This document shows, piece by piece, positions 25,391 to 33,790 of a stretch of 64,000 bases of DNA; position 1 is the stretch's first letter, and each line of letters begins with the position of its first letter. The notes beneath the pieces were generated by a model. It saw only the letters and a program-made list of their open reading frames with translations. It did not search any database and had not been told where the DNA came from. Made by a program: the position numbers and the translations under genes. Source of the stretch: Hominenteromicrobium mulieris (GTDB lineage Bacteria > Bacillota > Clostridia > Oscillospirales > Acutalibacteraceae); assembly GCA_021029595.1 (NCBI GenBank), contig JAJJOY010000002.1, forward strand, positions 124,001 through 188,000, given 5' to 3'.

Positions 25391-26355
25391 CGCTCATAGC
25401 TCCTTTCTTTGGATTTGTAGATTCCAAGCTGTATGCAGAGATAATCGTTATAGTCCTTGCCTTTCTTCGGCGGCTCGTCAAAGACCTCATACTTGTTTCT
25501 GAGCAGTTCTTTTAAGGTGTTGGCACAGAGCCTTCCCGTTTTGTCATTGTCCAAGTGCAAATGAATCGTCTTGATAAGTGGATTTTTCTCAAGGAAAACG
25601 GAAAGCGCAATCGGAATTTTGCTGTCTTTGCTCTCTTTCTTCGGCTGATACACGCCCGAAAGAGAGAGCAGATTTTCTGCTTTGTAGTCCTTGCCCTGAG
25701 CTTTTAGCAAAGTGGCATAGGACAGCAAATCAATGGCGGCTTCAAACAAATGCACCGACTGGCAAGGCTCTTTTGCAAGCAGGCGAAAGGAATATTGCTT
25801 GTCGCTTCCGTATGCGTCTCCCTTAAAGGTACTGCTTCCTAAACCACGGTAAGCGGCATACTTTGGCGTCCCTGTTTCGTCCTTCCCGACAAAAACTACA
25901 TTATGATAGCGCCCGTTGCTTTCAAAAATCACACCGTCCGCAATGCACTCCTGAATAATCTGATAGTCAATGCCACGATTAAAAAGGTACTGTATTATCC
26001 GTTTACTGTCTTGATATTTTTCCGGCAAGCGCAGTACCTTTGGCTCAGTTTTTTCTTCTTTTTTCGGTGGCGGCGTCCAATTTGCCAGTTCTTTTCCCGT
26101 AAGGATTTCCACTGCGTCCATAAAAGAATAGTTCCTGACTTTTATCAGATAGTCAAGCGCATTATAACCGCCGAAACCTTGCGACCACCAAAACCATTTA
26201 CCATTGGATATTTTCAAGCTGTCGTGGTCAACGGTACGATATACATTTTTCGTACCTTTAACCTCCTCAACATTATCCGGCTCAAACTTTCTCAGATAAG
26301 TGAGCAGATCTATTTGCCGCACCTGTTCAATAATCTCCGGCTCAACATATGGCAT
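25387..26355 (-). CDS. DUF3991/TOPRIM-domain primase-like protein
   Basis: A 322-residue protein with an N-terminal DNA-binding part (DLLTYLRKFEPDNVEEVKGTK, KWFWWSQGFGGYNALDYLI, a CHC2/DUF3991-like block) and a C-terminal TOPRIM fold with the acidic motifs HLFEAAIDLLS and HLHLDNDKTGR. TOPRIM proteins of this layout are thought to prime or process the transferred strand. I start at the ATG at 26355 following GGAAAGGAAG. Confidence 0.85.
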   Translation of the reverse strand: MPYVEPEIIEQVRQIDLLTYLRKFEPDNVEEVKGTKNVYRTVDHDSLKISNGKWFWWSQGFGGYNALDYLIKVRNYSFMDAVEILTGKELANWTPPPKKEEKTEPKVLRLPEKYQDSKRIIQYLFNRGIDYQIIQECIADGVIFESNGRYHNVVFVGKDETGTPKYAAYRGLGSSTFKGDAYGSDKQYSFRLLAKEPCQSVHLFEAAIDLLSYATLLKAQGKDYKAENLLSLSGVYQPKKESKDSKIPIALSVFLEKNPLIKTIHLHLDNDKTGRLCANTLKELLRNKYEVFDEPPKKGKDYNDYLCIQLGIYKSKERSYER

Positions 26356-26356
26356 A

Positions 26357-26680
26357 TCAAATCTTCCTTTCCTTGAGAAGCTCAGCGACTTTCTCAATGG
26401 AATCTTCCATATCGTCTACCTCAATATTCATCATCCATTCGTCCCAAGACAGTTCCAAAACATTTTTAGTTGTCAATAGAACGCTTACCATTTCCGGCGG
26501 AAGCTCCGTATTCTCCACATAGTCGTACAGCTCGCACATAAAGGCAAACTGCTTATCGTTTGTGATGATTGTGACCTGCGGCTGGCAAAGATACCTCCGC
26601 ACATAACGGATCAATTCTCTTTCAAGCTGGCATTGAAGTACCAGCATATCCCCACGGATTGTTTTTAATTTGTGTACCAT
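26357..26680 (-). CDS. Conserved ICE protein of unknown function
   Basis: A 107-residue acidic, soluble protein with a basic N-terminal helix (LERELIRYVRRYLCQPQVTI) and an acidic C-terminal half (ELSWDEWMMNIEVDDMEDS). I do not recognise the family. Its stop is one base from the TOPRIM gene start region and it follows the DUF3848 gene by five bases, so all three are probably co-translated. Confidence 0.65.
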   Translation of the reverse strand: MVHKLKTIRGDMLVLQCQLERELIRYVRRYLCQPQVTIITNDKQFAFMCELYDYVENTELPPEMVSVLLTTKNVLELSWDEWMMNIEVDDMEDSIEKVAELLKERKI

Positions 26681-26685
26681 TTTTC

Positions 26686-27015
26686 TTACCTGCTTTCTCT
26701 GTTTTTGTCCCGTTTGAGTACATCGTTTGCCCTCGTTTCAATGGAATCCCGAATGGTATCCATATGCTCCACTTCCCTGTCCATAAACTCCTTGTAGACA
26801 TCAGCAAGCGGGCAGGGGGAGCGGAGCAATGCCTTTGCCTGTTTCGGAGAAAGCTCCAGTTCCTCCATACACACCACAATGTCCTCTCTCATCGTGTACT
26901 CATAGGTATGATTCAGAATTTCCTCCGGCGGCTGATTAAGCAGCCAGTCCCTGTACTTGTCCTGCTCAGCTTTCATCTTGTCGTAGAGCAGAGCGTTATA
27001 GTCTGTTTCGCCCAT
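26686..27015 (-). CDS. DUF3848 family protein
   Basis: A 109-residue helical protein with the DUF3848 signature: LYDKMKAEQDKYRDWLLNQP, PEEILNHTYEYTMREDIV and LSPKQAKALLRSPCPLADVY. It is a common small protein of Tn1549-type elements with no known function. I start at the ATG at 27015, behind AAGGAGG; the longer frame to 27069 runs into the upstream terminator hairpin. Confidence 0.8.
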   Translation of the reverse strand: MGETDYNALLYDKMKAEQDKYRDWLLNQPPEEILNHTYEYTMREDIVVCMEELELSPKQAKALLRSPCPLADVYKEFMDREVEHMDTIRDSIETRANDVLKRDKNRESR

Positions 27016-27040
27016 AGCGAACACCTCCTTAAGCAAAAAT

Positions 27041-27077
27041 ATAGCCGCTTGATTTTTCATAAAAACCAAGCGGCTAT
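27041..27077 (-). terminator. Terminator-like hairpin after the zinc-ribbon Xre gene
   Basis: A 10-bp perfect stem ATAGCCGCTT/AAGCGGCTAT (27041-27050 and 27068-27077) followed on the minus strand by TTTTTGC. A near-copy sits at 27821-27856 after the hydrolase gene, so the two cargo genes end in related terminators. Confidence 0.7.
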
Positions 27078-27107
27078 GTAAAAGTTATCTAAGTATAAAA
27101 TTGATGA

Positions 27108-27563
27108 TTATTTGATTTTCTCTTGAGTTTTCCAGTGATTTAATTTAGGCAGCATATCCGCCATATATCCCCGCACCTGTTCAGCAGACCAATTCTCATT
27201 TGACATATGCTCAACACAAAAAGCAATTAAATCATCAATATTTTCATATGTGAATTTTCCGTCTGTATAACACCATTTACAGTATTCTTCATTGAAAGTA
27301 CCATCTGGTTCTTTACTGATCGTGGAATCATCAAGCGGCATACCACAGCATTGACAAATGAGTTGTCTCGGAGAGCCTAAAAGTGTATTGATGGAAACAT
27401 CAAAAAAACCTGAAAGTAATTTTAGCGTTTCTGTATTGGGGATTGTTTCTCCATTTTCCCAACGAGATACTGCTTGTCTTGTAACATAAACTTTTTCTGC
27501 AAGTTCATCTTGCGACAGTCCTTTTTTTGTCCGGAGTTCAAGTATGACATCTTTTGTCTCCAC
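27108..27563 (-). CDS. Xre regulator with C-terminal zinc ribbon
   Basis: A 151-residue protein: an N-terminal Cro/C1 HTH (DELAEKVYVTRQAVSRWENG) and, from about residue 70, a putative zinc ribbon with CQCCGMPLDD and EYCKWCYTDG followed by a helical tail (VRGYMADMLPKLNHW). This fusion is common in Firmicutes, where its target is unknown. The start is a GTG at 27563 behind AAGGAGG. It sits alone between two hairpins. Confidence 0.85.
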   Translation of the reverse strand: METKDVILELRTKKGLSQDELAEKVYVTRQAVSRWENGETIPNTETLKLLSGFFDVSINTLLGSPRQLICQCCGMPLDDSTISKEPDGTFNEEYCKWCYTDGKFTYENIDDLIAFCVEHMSNENWSAEQVRGYMADMLPKLNHWKTQEKIK

Positions 27564-27646
27564 TACAAATCACCTCCTTGTAACAAATTATAAGGCAGAT
27601 AAATCTACCAAACAAGCAACTCGCTGTTGCTAAAGCCCTGTGCAAT

Positions 27647-27754
27647 CTAAAATCTCTTTTTAATTATGTCATAACAAAGGTCAAACAAATCAGGAGTAAT
27701 AGAGGAAATTCCTCTCAATTTTTCATAGGCAAATAACCTCCGTTTTCTTGACAT
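27647..27754 (-). CDS. Possible 35-codon small protein
   Basis: A short frame, MSRKRRLFAYEKLRGISSIT and onward to IIKKRF, lies downstream of a TATAAT box in the long gap (27,564-27,937) between the Xre and hydrolase genes. The N-terminus is basic and the composition looks protein-like, but the ribosome site is weak (TTTGAGAG). It may be a gene remnant. Confidence 0.3.
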   Translation of the reverse strand: MSRKRRLFAYEKLRGISSITPDLFDLCYDIIKKRF

Positions 27755-27770
27755 TGACTCTCAAAGAGAC

Positions 27771-27856
27771 ACTTTATTATATCACTTTACTCTGTCTTTT
27801 TCCATCTTGCCGTGATAGATATAGCCGCCTGATTTTTTGTAAAACCGAGCGGCTAT
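27771..27856. repeat. Promoter-terminator block, copy A
   Basis: Contains a 25-base segment (27793-27817) that recurs with one mismatch at 28756-28780, plus a shared TTATTATATCAC on its left. On the minus strand this gives an extended -10 box (GTGATATAAT). On its right is the hairpin ATAGCCGC/GCGGCTAT (27821-27856) that ends the hydrolase unit. Confidence 0.65.
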
Positions 27857-27937
27857 GTAAAAAAGATGTTCAGTTTTTAGAACGATTTGTTTTGCAAGCT
27901 GTAAGCCATTTATCTCGACAACTTAGGATTTGTAGTA

Positions 27938-28690
27938 CTAGATAATATATTTATCCAGTCGTTCAATCCACTCATTTGTGTGCAGTAATGCGTCCTCACA
28001 ATGTCCCTTTCCTTTTAAACAAATAGTTGTAGAATTTTTATAATTTTTCTTGATATATTTTGCTACATTTCTAAAAACAAATTCATTTATCTTTCCACCA
28101 TAAAAATAAATAATCTGTGTATTAGGTGTGTCAATATTTGAGGGAAGTTTAAATTGTCCAACTGCATATAAATAATTTTTTATGGTTTCATCTGATATAT
28201 TATCCAACAGTTCTAAAAACACATCCAGCATATCTTCTGTTACCATTGAATTTATTGCGTTTCGTACCACTTTTTGATTTCGTTCTCTTGCTTTTTGGGT
28301 TATGGACAAGTACTGCTTTGTAAGCATTTGAGTCATATATTTTCCAAATGGTAAAAGTGGTGAGCTTTCTAAAATGATTTTTTCAAAAGTAAGCCTCTTA
28401 TTTTTCCATAAATACGATGTTAAAACTCCACCCATGCTCATTCCATAAATTGCGTATATATGGTTAATAGATTTTGATATACAATAATTTTCTATCTCTT
28501 TTGCAGTATCATCAAAGGAATTGAACTCGGACTTCTCCTGCACATCATGTCCAGGCAAAATTGGCACAAGAATATGATAGTTCTCTTTATAATGCTCTAT
28601 ATAATCAATCCATATTTGATATGGACTTTCAAAACCATGAACAAGCATTATTGTTGGATTATTTGTATTGCCATATTCCAAAATACGCAT
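27938..28690 (-). CDS. Alpha/beta hydrolase
   Basis: A 250-residue alpha/beta-hydrolase fold enzyme. The oxyanion region is MLVHGFESPYQIW, the nucleophile elbow is YGMSMGGVLT (Ser at about residue 94), and the catalytic His is in KGKGHCEDALL near the C-terminus. It may be an esterase, lipase or acyl hydrolase; the substrate is unknown. The ATG at 28690 follows GGGGGA. The DNA is markedly AT-rich compared with the flanking ICE genes and is bounded by repeat copies A and B, so it looks like a recent insertion. Confidence 0.8.
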   Translation of the reverse strand: MRILEYGNTNNPTIMLVHGFESPYQIWIDYIEHYKENYHILVPILPGHDVQEKSEFNSFDDTAKEIENYCISKSINHIYAIYGMSMGGVLTSYLWKNKRLTFEKIILESSPLLPFGKYMTQMLTKQYLSITQKARERNQKVVRNAINSMVTEDMLDVFLELLDNISDETIKNYLYAVGQFKLPSNIDTPNTQIIYFYGGKINEFVFRNVAKYIKKNYKNSTTICLKGKGHCEDALLHTNEWIERLDKYII

Positions 28691-28732
28691 TTTAAGTCCC
28701 CCGCTTTGCTTACACAAATATCAATTTGTATT

Positions 28733-28813
28733 TTGATTATTATATCACAGAATTGTGTCTTTTTCCACCTTGCCGTGATATGTAAAGGCGGTATGAGATG
28801 ATTCCCATACCGC
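28733..28813. repeat. Promoter-terminator block, copy B
   Basis: Holds the second copy (28756-28780) of the 25-base segment of block A. On the minus strand it gives the hydrolase gene its extended -10 (TGTGATATAAT). The adjoining hairpin GCGGTATG/CATACCGC (28788-28813) lies just after the stop of the SNF2 gene. Confidence 0.65.
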
Positions 28814-28820
28814 AAAAAGC

Positions 28821-30428
28821 CTATCTCTCGTAGACTTTTTCCTTTGTGATAGGTACGCTGTCGCCCTCATCAGGCGCACCGTCCACCAGCTCATTTTCCC
28901 GCTTATCCACATTAAGTAAGCCGTTAAGGACATTGAGCCGATTTGTCTTTTCGGTCAGTTCTTCTTCCTTGTCAAACGGTTTCTCAACCTCTGCTTTCGC
29001 AGTGGCGAATTGCTGTTCAAGAGTTGAAAGCTCTCTGTTTTTTGCCTCCAGCCGTTCAGGGATTTTCTCAATGGCATTGTCAATTCGGGTAATATTGCCG
29101 ATGGCGTCCGTGCCTAAAGAGACAGAACGGGAAAGGCTGCCCTTGATTTTTACCTGATAGGCTTTCTCAAAGGTATCAAAGGAAAGCTCCAAGTCAAAGC
29201 CCCTGTATTTGCCGAGAGGGACGGGATCAGGCGAGGTCATCTCCTTGCAGGCGTCAATGATTTTCTGACCGCCTTCCGCTTTTTCGGAATAAGAAACACC
29301 CTTAACCTCAATCCCTACAAAGGTATCGTCAAGAGACTTCGGGTGTTCTTTTGCAATCGATCTATCCTTTTCCAGTCCCGCAATCGTCTCTTTTATCCGG
29401 GCGATTGTTGTCGGGTAATATTTGATGATTTTGTCCTCCAGCTCATATTTTTCGGAGAGATAATTGGACTTCAAAAGGCGCAGCTTCTGCACCTGAATAT
29501 CCAAGTCCATTTTCTCCTTAATGTGCGGATTATCCGCCGCAAGCATTTTGATCTCCGCATAGGAAAGAGCAGTAGCGTCCACATCTTCGCAGGAACGCAC
29601 GGGCGATTTGCTCGTCATAATCTGACTTGCGAACTTCTGCTTGCCTTCAACGAGCTGCCAGCAGTATGCGTCAAAAGTGCCTTCCGTAACATAGCGGTAC
29701 AGACCGACCTTCGGGTTTTCGTTGCCCTGCCGCACTGTTCGTCCGGCTCTTTGCTCCAGATCGGCAGGTCGCCACGGGCAGTCAAGGTCGTGGGAAGCAA
29801 TAATCTTGTTCTGCACATTCGTACCCGCACCCATTTTCTGCGTACTGCCCATCAGGATTCGCACTTCGCCACGGCGTACCTTTTTGAACAGCTCCTGCTT
29901 CTTCGTTTCGGTATCCGCCTCGTGGATAAACTTGATTTCAGATTCGGGAATACCACGCTCGATCAGCTTCTGCCGTATGTCCGTATAGACGGAAAATTCG
30001 CCTGCGCCCTTTGGAGTGGAAAGGTCGCAAAAGAGAAGCTGTGTCAGCTTTTTATCGCTGTTTTCCTCCCATATATGATAAACCTCATTCACGCAGGCGT
30101 TGACTTTACTGCCTTCTTCATCGGGCAGCATTGGATTCATCATTCGCTGGTCAAGGGCGAGCTTCCGTCCGTCGTTTGTAACTTTCAGCATATTGTCCAC
30201 GCTGGAATCCACATTGCCGCCCCTTATCTTTTCGGCTCGTTCACCGAGAGAGGCGACCATTTTCTTCTGCACCTGTGACGGCTTCACGGCGATATTGTGA
30301 TACTCCACTTCCGGTACGGGAAGATCGAGCATATCCGCCGTTTTGATGTCCGCCACCTGCTTGAACATCGCCATCAGTTCGGGCAGGTTATTGAATTTCG
30401 CAAAGCGTGTTTTCGCCCGGTATCCTGT
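28821..30428 (-). pseudogene. C-terminal fragment of the split SNF2 helicase-methylase gene
   Basis: Holds the last 535 residues of the giant ICE protein whose N-terminal half is at 37,978-44,796. Seen: the helicase C-terminal lobe (RILMGSTQKMGAGTNVQNKI, then WRPADLEQRAGRTVRQGNEN with the arginine-finger motif VI) and a long coiled C-terminus. Codons CCC GAA GGA at the core are in frame with both halves, so precise IME excision would restore the gene. As it stands the piece has no obvious start; an internal ATG at 30374 would make 517 residues. The helicase should be inactive while the IME is inserted. Confidence 0.85.
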
Positions 30429-30437
30429 TCCTTCGGG
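30429..30437. repeat. IME attachment core, tnpW side
   Basis: TCCTTCGGG, the left copy of the 9-bp core. On the minus strand it is embedded in the small palindrome GTTCC-CGAA-GGAAC. The crossover dinucleotide cannot be placed within the 9 bp from this sequence alone. Confidence 0.85.
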
Positions 30438-30447
30438 AACGAGTTTG

Positions 30448-30636
30448 TCAAGATGATTTTTGCAAGTTTTCTAAATTCAAATATTTATCCGCTGAAAAAT
30501 CTCCCAACATCTCGTGTCTGCATATTTCTTGAAACACCGTATTCAAAGGCTTCTTCGCACTTTCCGATTGCTTCACATTGACAATAAAAGTTGTTTTGCC
30601 TATTCGTGTTGTATAAGATAAAGTGTTTTCTTTCAT
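30448..30636 (-). CDS. tnpW: TnpW-family transposon protein
   Basis: A 62-residue protein with the TnpW signature RIGKTTFIVNVKQSESAKKP, as found at the end of Tn4451/Tn4453-type elements. Its role in transposition is unknown. An AAAAGGAG ribosome site precedes the ATG. The stop lies 11 bases from the attachment core, so it is the last gene of the IME, separated from mobV by a hairpin (30669-30696) and the left inverted repeat. Confidence 0.85.
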   Translation of the reverse strand: MKENTLSYTTRIGKTTFIVNVKQSESAKKPLNTVFQEICRHEMLGDFSADKYLNLENLQKSS

Positions 30637-30723
30637 ATAGTCCGTTTCTCCTTTTCATAAATTGACTGGTGGGGCATTCCGTTTGGAACACCCCACAAAT
30701 ACAGCCTGTTTCATCGGAACATA

Positions 30724-30763
30724 TCAAGAAGTCATTAAGTCGTGAGTATAATGGAAATGGTTA
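30724..30763 (+). repeat. IME internal inverted repeat, left copy
   Basis: A 40-base segment matching the reverse complement of 35277-35316 at 38 of 40 positions. Its inner end contains the stop codon of the MobV gene. The two copies bracket the mobV-repA-sigma block (4.5 kb). Confidence 0.85.
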
Positions 30764-32026
30764 TCTCTCCATATCCCGCTTGTTTCTTCGTGCCTTGGTA
30801 CGCTCTTGTCTTTCTTTTTCCCTTGCTTCTTTTTCGGCTCGTTCCTGTGCTTCCTTAAAAGAAAAAAGTTGCTTCACTTTTTCGGTAAAAAGTTTAGCAA
30901 CTTCGGGGAAATGTTCCAACGCTTCAAGAAAAGGTCTGCACTTTTCTTTCAGTTCGTTGTATTTGGTTTTCATTCGTTCCAATGCGTTTGCACTGTCCAT
31001 ATACTTCTGTCGGTAAAAATTTGCACTCTGCTCAAATTTTTTGATTTCCGCACGACTGGTAATACCCTCTTTGGCAAGGGCTGTCAGTTGAGAATAATCC
31101 TCTTTGGAGATTGCCATTTTACCTGTGATTGTTTTCTGCCCCATACTGTCAATCTCGTTTAAGGTTTTGGAGATATGACGGGCAGGCTCATACTTGACCT
31201 GTTCCTTTTGAATACGCTTCTGCAACTTCTCCAATCGCTCTTTGTCCTGTTGGATTTGATATTGCAGGGAAGTCAAATGCTCTGCTGTACTTCCGTATTC
31301 GCCACGCTGAAAGCCTTTGAACCCTTGCTCCGTCATATAGTGAAACAATTCATCTTGCAGTATGCTGTACGAAGCTCTAAACATCGGCTTTCCGTTCTTC
31401 CTAAGAAGCGGCTTTCCTTTTTCATCGGTCAGCGGAATATCCGATTTCCATTTCTTTGAATGGCTTATCTGATTAACAACTTCCTTGACCGTTCCTCGCA
31501 GTTTTTCGTCTTTGCAACGCTTACTCCATAGGATTTCTTTCTCCACCACTGGCAGAACCATAGCGTGAAGATGATAATGGTAAACCTCTTTTCCCAGTTC
31601 CTCGGTTGCGGCTACATTGATTTCATCAGCGTGCATTACTGCCGATATAACATTGTCAGCACCGAATTTTTCCACGATGAAACGATAGGCTTCTTCATAA
31701 AACTGCTTTGCGTATTCATAGCCACCATTACGCTCGAAGTACATCGTATTCACATCAATCACTATCTCATTAAAGAGTGTTGCGTCTCTCCTCAACCCAC
31801 GAAGCGACACCTGACCGTCTGCTTCCATCTGTTTTAACTGTTCCATATAGGTAGGGGCAGTCGGCTTTTTGAAATGCACATTAAAGGGTATTCGTTCCTC
31901 AATCACATTCATATTTTCGTAGGTTTCATTCTTGCGTTCGTTGTGCCTTTCCGCCTTGCTCACATCAGAAGCGGTGTACTGTTTTACCCTTGCACAACTC
32001 ATATCCGCCTTGTCGATTTTTGCCAT
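30761..32026 (-). CDS. tnpZ: MobV-family relaxase (TnpZ-like)
   Basis: A 421-residue MobV (Pre/Mob) relaxase. Seen: an N-terminal CARVKQYTASDVSKAERHNER region, the catalytic-type histidine triad near VYHYHLHAMVLPV (~residue 143), acidic HADE upstream and a coiled C-terminus rich in K/E. It would nick the IME oriT and allow transfer through the host ICE channel. I start at the ATG at 32026 behind GAAAGGAG. In Tn4451 this position is tnpZ. Confidence 0.9.
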   Translation of the reverse strand: MAKIDKADMSCARVKQYTASDVSKAERHNERKNETYENMNVIEERIPFNVHFKKPTAPTYMEQLKQMEADGQVSLRGLRRDATLFNEIVIDVNTMYFERNGGYEYAKQFYEEAYRFIVEKFGADNVISAVMHADEINVAATEELGKEVYHYHLHAMVLPVVEKEILWSKRCKDEKLRGTVKEVVNQISHSKKWKSDIPLTDEKGKPLLRKNGKPMFRASYSILQDELFHYMTEQGFKGFQRGEYGSTAEHLTSLQYQIQQDKERLEKLQKRIQKEQVKYEPARHISKTLNEIDSMGQKTITGKMAISKEDYSQLTALAKEGITSRAEIKKFEQSANFYRQKYMDSANALERMKTKYNELKEKCRPFLEALEHFPEVAKLFTEKVKQLFSFKEAQERAEKEAREKERQERTKARRNKRDMER

Positions 32027-32040
32027 TTTGCTCTCCTTTC

Positions 32041-32110
32041 TCGGCAGGGGCGAAGCCATTACACAACATTCTTTGAATGTGTGTAACCCACTATGACACT
32101 TTCAGACTTC
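32041..32110. other. Candidate oriT (RSA-type) of the IME
   Basis: Upstream of the MobV gene the minus strand reads TAGTGGGTTACAC (32081-32093), close to the MobV/pMV158 nick region TAGTGTG/TTA. Directly beside it is an inverted repeat ACACATTC-AAA-GAATGTTGTGT (32060-32085). Position and sequence fit the RSA oriT of MobV plasmids and Tn4451. A 63-codon frame (32059-32250) crosses this area but has no support. Confidence 0.6.
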
Positions 32111-32207
32111 GTCTGCAAAGATGTCGTGGGCAAGGGAGTTCCCCCTTGACCTCCTTTTGATACCTCAATCATAAAAACAGACTGTCCTCCCATCAGACAG
32201 CCTGCTT

Positions 32208-33230
32208 TTATTCTCTCGGTATATCGCCCATCGGCAAAGACCAGTACCACAGAAAGCCTTTCTTTTGGGAGATAACTTCTGCTTTCTTCTTTGCCTTTTT
32301 GATGGTCGATTTTTTGAACCCAGCGGCTTCAAGTCTTTCTTCGCAATCCGAAGAAAGCATTTCTCCGTCTTTCAGCATTTCCAAAAGAAATTCTTTCGCC
32401 TTGGTTTCCTTTTCGTTCGGTCTGCCCATTTTAGGGGCAAGGGACTGGAACGCTTCTTCTGCTGTCATTTCCATTTCAGAAATAAAGTCCACTCCCTTTT
32501 CTGCAACCTCAAAGAGAATTGCAGAGCCTGTCGGGGCAAGGTTGGATTTCACTTGAACCATATATCTTTCCGCCGGTGCTTCTTTGTTCGGTGTGCGTGT
32601 GATTGCAAAAATACTTCTTGCAGCACCCGCAATATCAATCGAACCGTTGGTACGATAAAGAGGGTTGGTATCTCTCATCTTGTTCATATGAGCGATAATC
32701 ACGATGGCACAGCCAGTATTTTTTGCAACTGCAATCAAGTGATTAAACTCTGCCCTTGTTTCGTTGGCATTGTTCATTGAACAGTTCTCTCCGATATAGG
32801 AACTCATCGGGTCAAGAATTAAAAGTTTTGCGTGATACTTTTCGATTGCTTCAGCAATACGGTTATCTCCAAAGGATAAAGACTTTTCATCTTCCTTGAT
32901 GAAGATAAGGTTTTCTCCGTTCCCACCGGCAGAGTTAAATCGGGGTACTACCGTATCGTCTGCATCATCTTCCGTTGTCTGATAGATGATAGTCATAGGC
33001 TCATTTTCTTCCGTTTCAGTAAAAGGCAGAGGTTCGCCCTTAGAGAGCAGTGCGGCGATTGACAGCATTAACTTGCTTTTTCCATCGCCCGGATCGCCCT
33101 GCAACAGCGTAACCTTGCCGTACGGAATATACGGATACCACAGCCATTTCACTTCCTTCGGCTCAATCTCACTTGCCTTAATAACTTCGAGAGGGACATT
33201 TACATTCATTTCATTTTCCATTTGCTTCAT
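32208..33230 (-). CDS. RepA-like AAA ATPase (tnpY position)
   Basis: A 340-residue RecA/DnaB-fold ATPase of the RepA/AAA_25 type: Walker A QGDPGDGKSKLML (~residue 45), Walker B AKLLILDPMSSY (~145), sensor-like CAIVIIAHMNKMRD (~180), and a C-terminal winged-helix-like region (SSDCEERLEAAGFKKSTIKK). Such proteins act as replicative helicases of small plasmids; here it may support replication of the excised circle. Start chosen at the ATG 33230 with GGAG upstream. In Tn4451 tnpY occupies this slot. Confidence 0.85.
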   Translation of the reverse strand: MKQMENEMNVNVPLEVIKASEIEPKEVKWLWYPYIPYGKVTLLQGDPGDGKSKLMLSIAALLSKGEPLPFTETEENEPMTIIYQTTEDDADDTVVPRFNSAGGNGENLIFIKEDEKSLSFGDNRIAEAIEKYHAKLLILDPMSSYIGENCSMNNANETRAEFNHLIAVAKNTGCAIVIIAHMNKMRDTNPLYRTNGSIDIAGAARSIFAITRTPNKEAPAERYMVQVKSNLAPTGSAILFEVAEKGVDFISEMEMTAEEAFQSLAPKMGRPNEKETKAKEFLLEMLKDGEMLSSDCEERLEAAGFKKSTIKKAKKKAEVISQKKGFLWYWSLPMGDIPRE

Positions 33231-33402
33231 TTTTCTTCGTTCTCCTTTTCGATAAATACTTAGGGCAAAGCACCACGATACAACGGAAACTCTGCTTGCA
33301 GTCATTACTGCATTTTCTGCAAAGTTCGTTGTAGGTAATGCGATTTCTTTCGTTCAGAAACAATGCCCAATCTTGTTTCCGTTTCTTACTCATTCTCGGC
33401 AT
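33211..33402 (-). CDS. Small basic cysteine-containing IME protein
   Basis: A 63-residue protein with four cysteines (LCRKCSNDC, RCIVVLCPKY) and a very basic profile (MSKKRKQD, SKRRTKKNEA). An AAAGGAGG ribosome site precedes the ATG, and it overlaps the RepA-like start by 20 bases. Its size and Cys spacing suggest a zinc-binding nucleic-acid protein. I know of no family name. Confidence 0.65.
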   Translation of the reverse strand: MPRMSKKRKQDWALFLNERNRITYNELCRKCSNDCKQSFRCIVVLCPKYLSKRRTKKNEANGK

Positions 33403-33790
33403 ATCAATCCTCCTTTCCGTCTGAAAATAAAAAAACCACAGGAAAGATACTCAGAGCCTTGTTTCTGTCATTTTTCGGGGCGAAAATCGGGCAAAATTGC
33501 CTTTCTAAGCCTTTCAAAAAAATCACGCAAGGTATTTGTACTAACCTGTGGTTATGTATGAAATTGTAGGGTTTGGGGCAACAAAAAACACCGTATTTCT
33601 ACGATGTTTTCTGTCATTCAAGTAGCAAAAAACGTGACCACTAAAATTATAATCATAAGAACAGGCAAAAAGCGAAGATACCGTTCTAATAGAGCTTTTT
33701 AGACTTGTTTTTTGGGGCTTTATATTACTTTCCCTATTTTTTAAGGGTATAGGGTGTTACATCAAGTTCTTAGTATATGAAATTTGCAGA
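33403..33790. other. Non-coding gap between the Cys-rich and anti-sigma genes
   Basis: About 390 bases without a convincing gene. It contains distant CCACAG/CTGTGG pairs (33432, 33548), an imperfect hairpin AACACCGTA...TACGATGTT (33586-33607) and AT-rich stretches. It probably holds the promoter of the repA-mob operon and the end of the sigma/anti-sigma transcript, but no clear box can be named. Confidence 0.4.

Noticed and set aside
27041-27856. ATAGCCGC hairpin pair considered as attC-like integron sites
   Set aside because: Both are followed by T-runs on the gene strand and fit terminators; no integrase of that type is present.
32059-32250. 63-codon frame over the IME oriT candidate
   Set aside because: Low-quality translation crossing a hairpin region, with no supporting start; better explained as non-coding.
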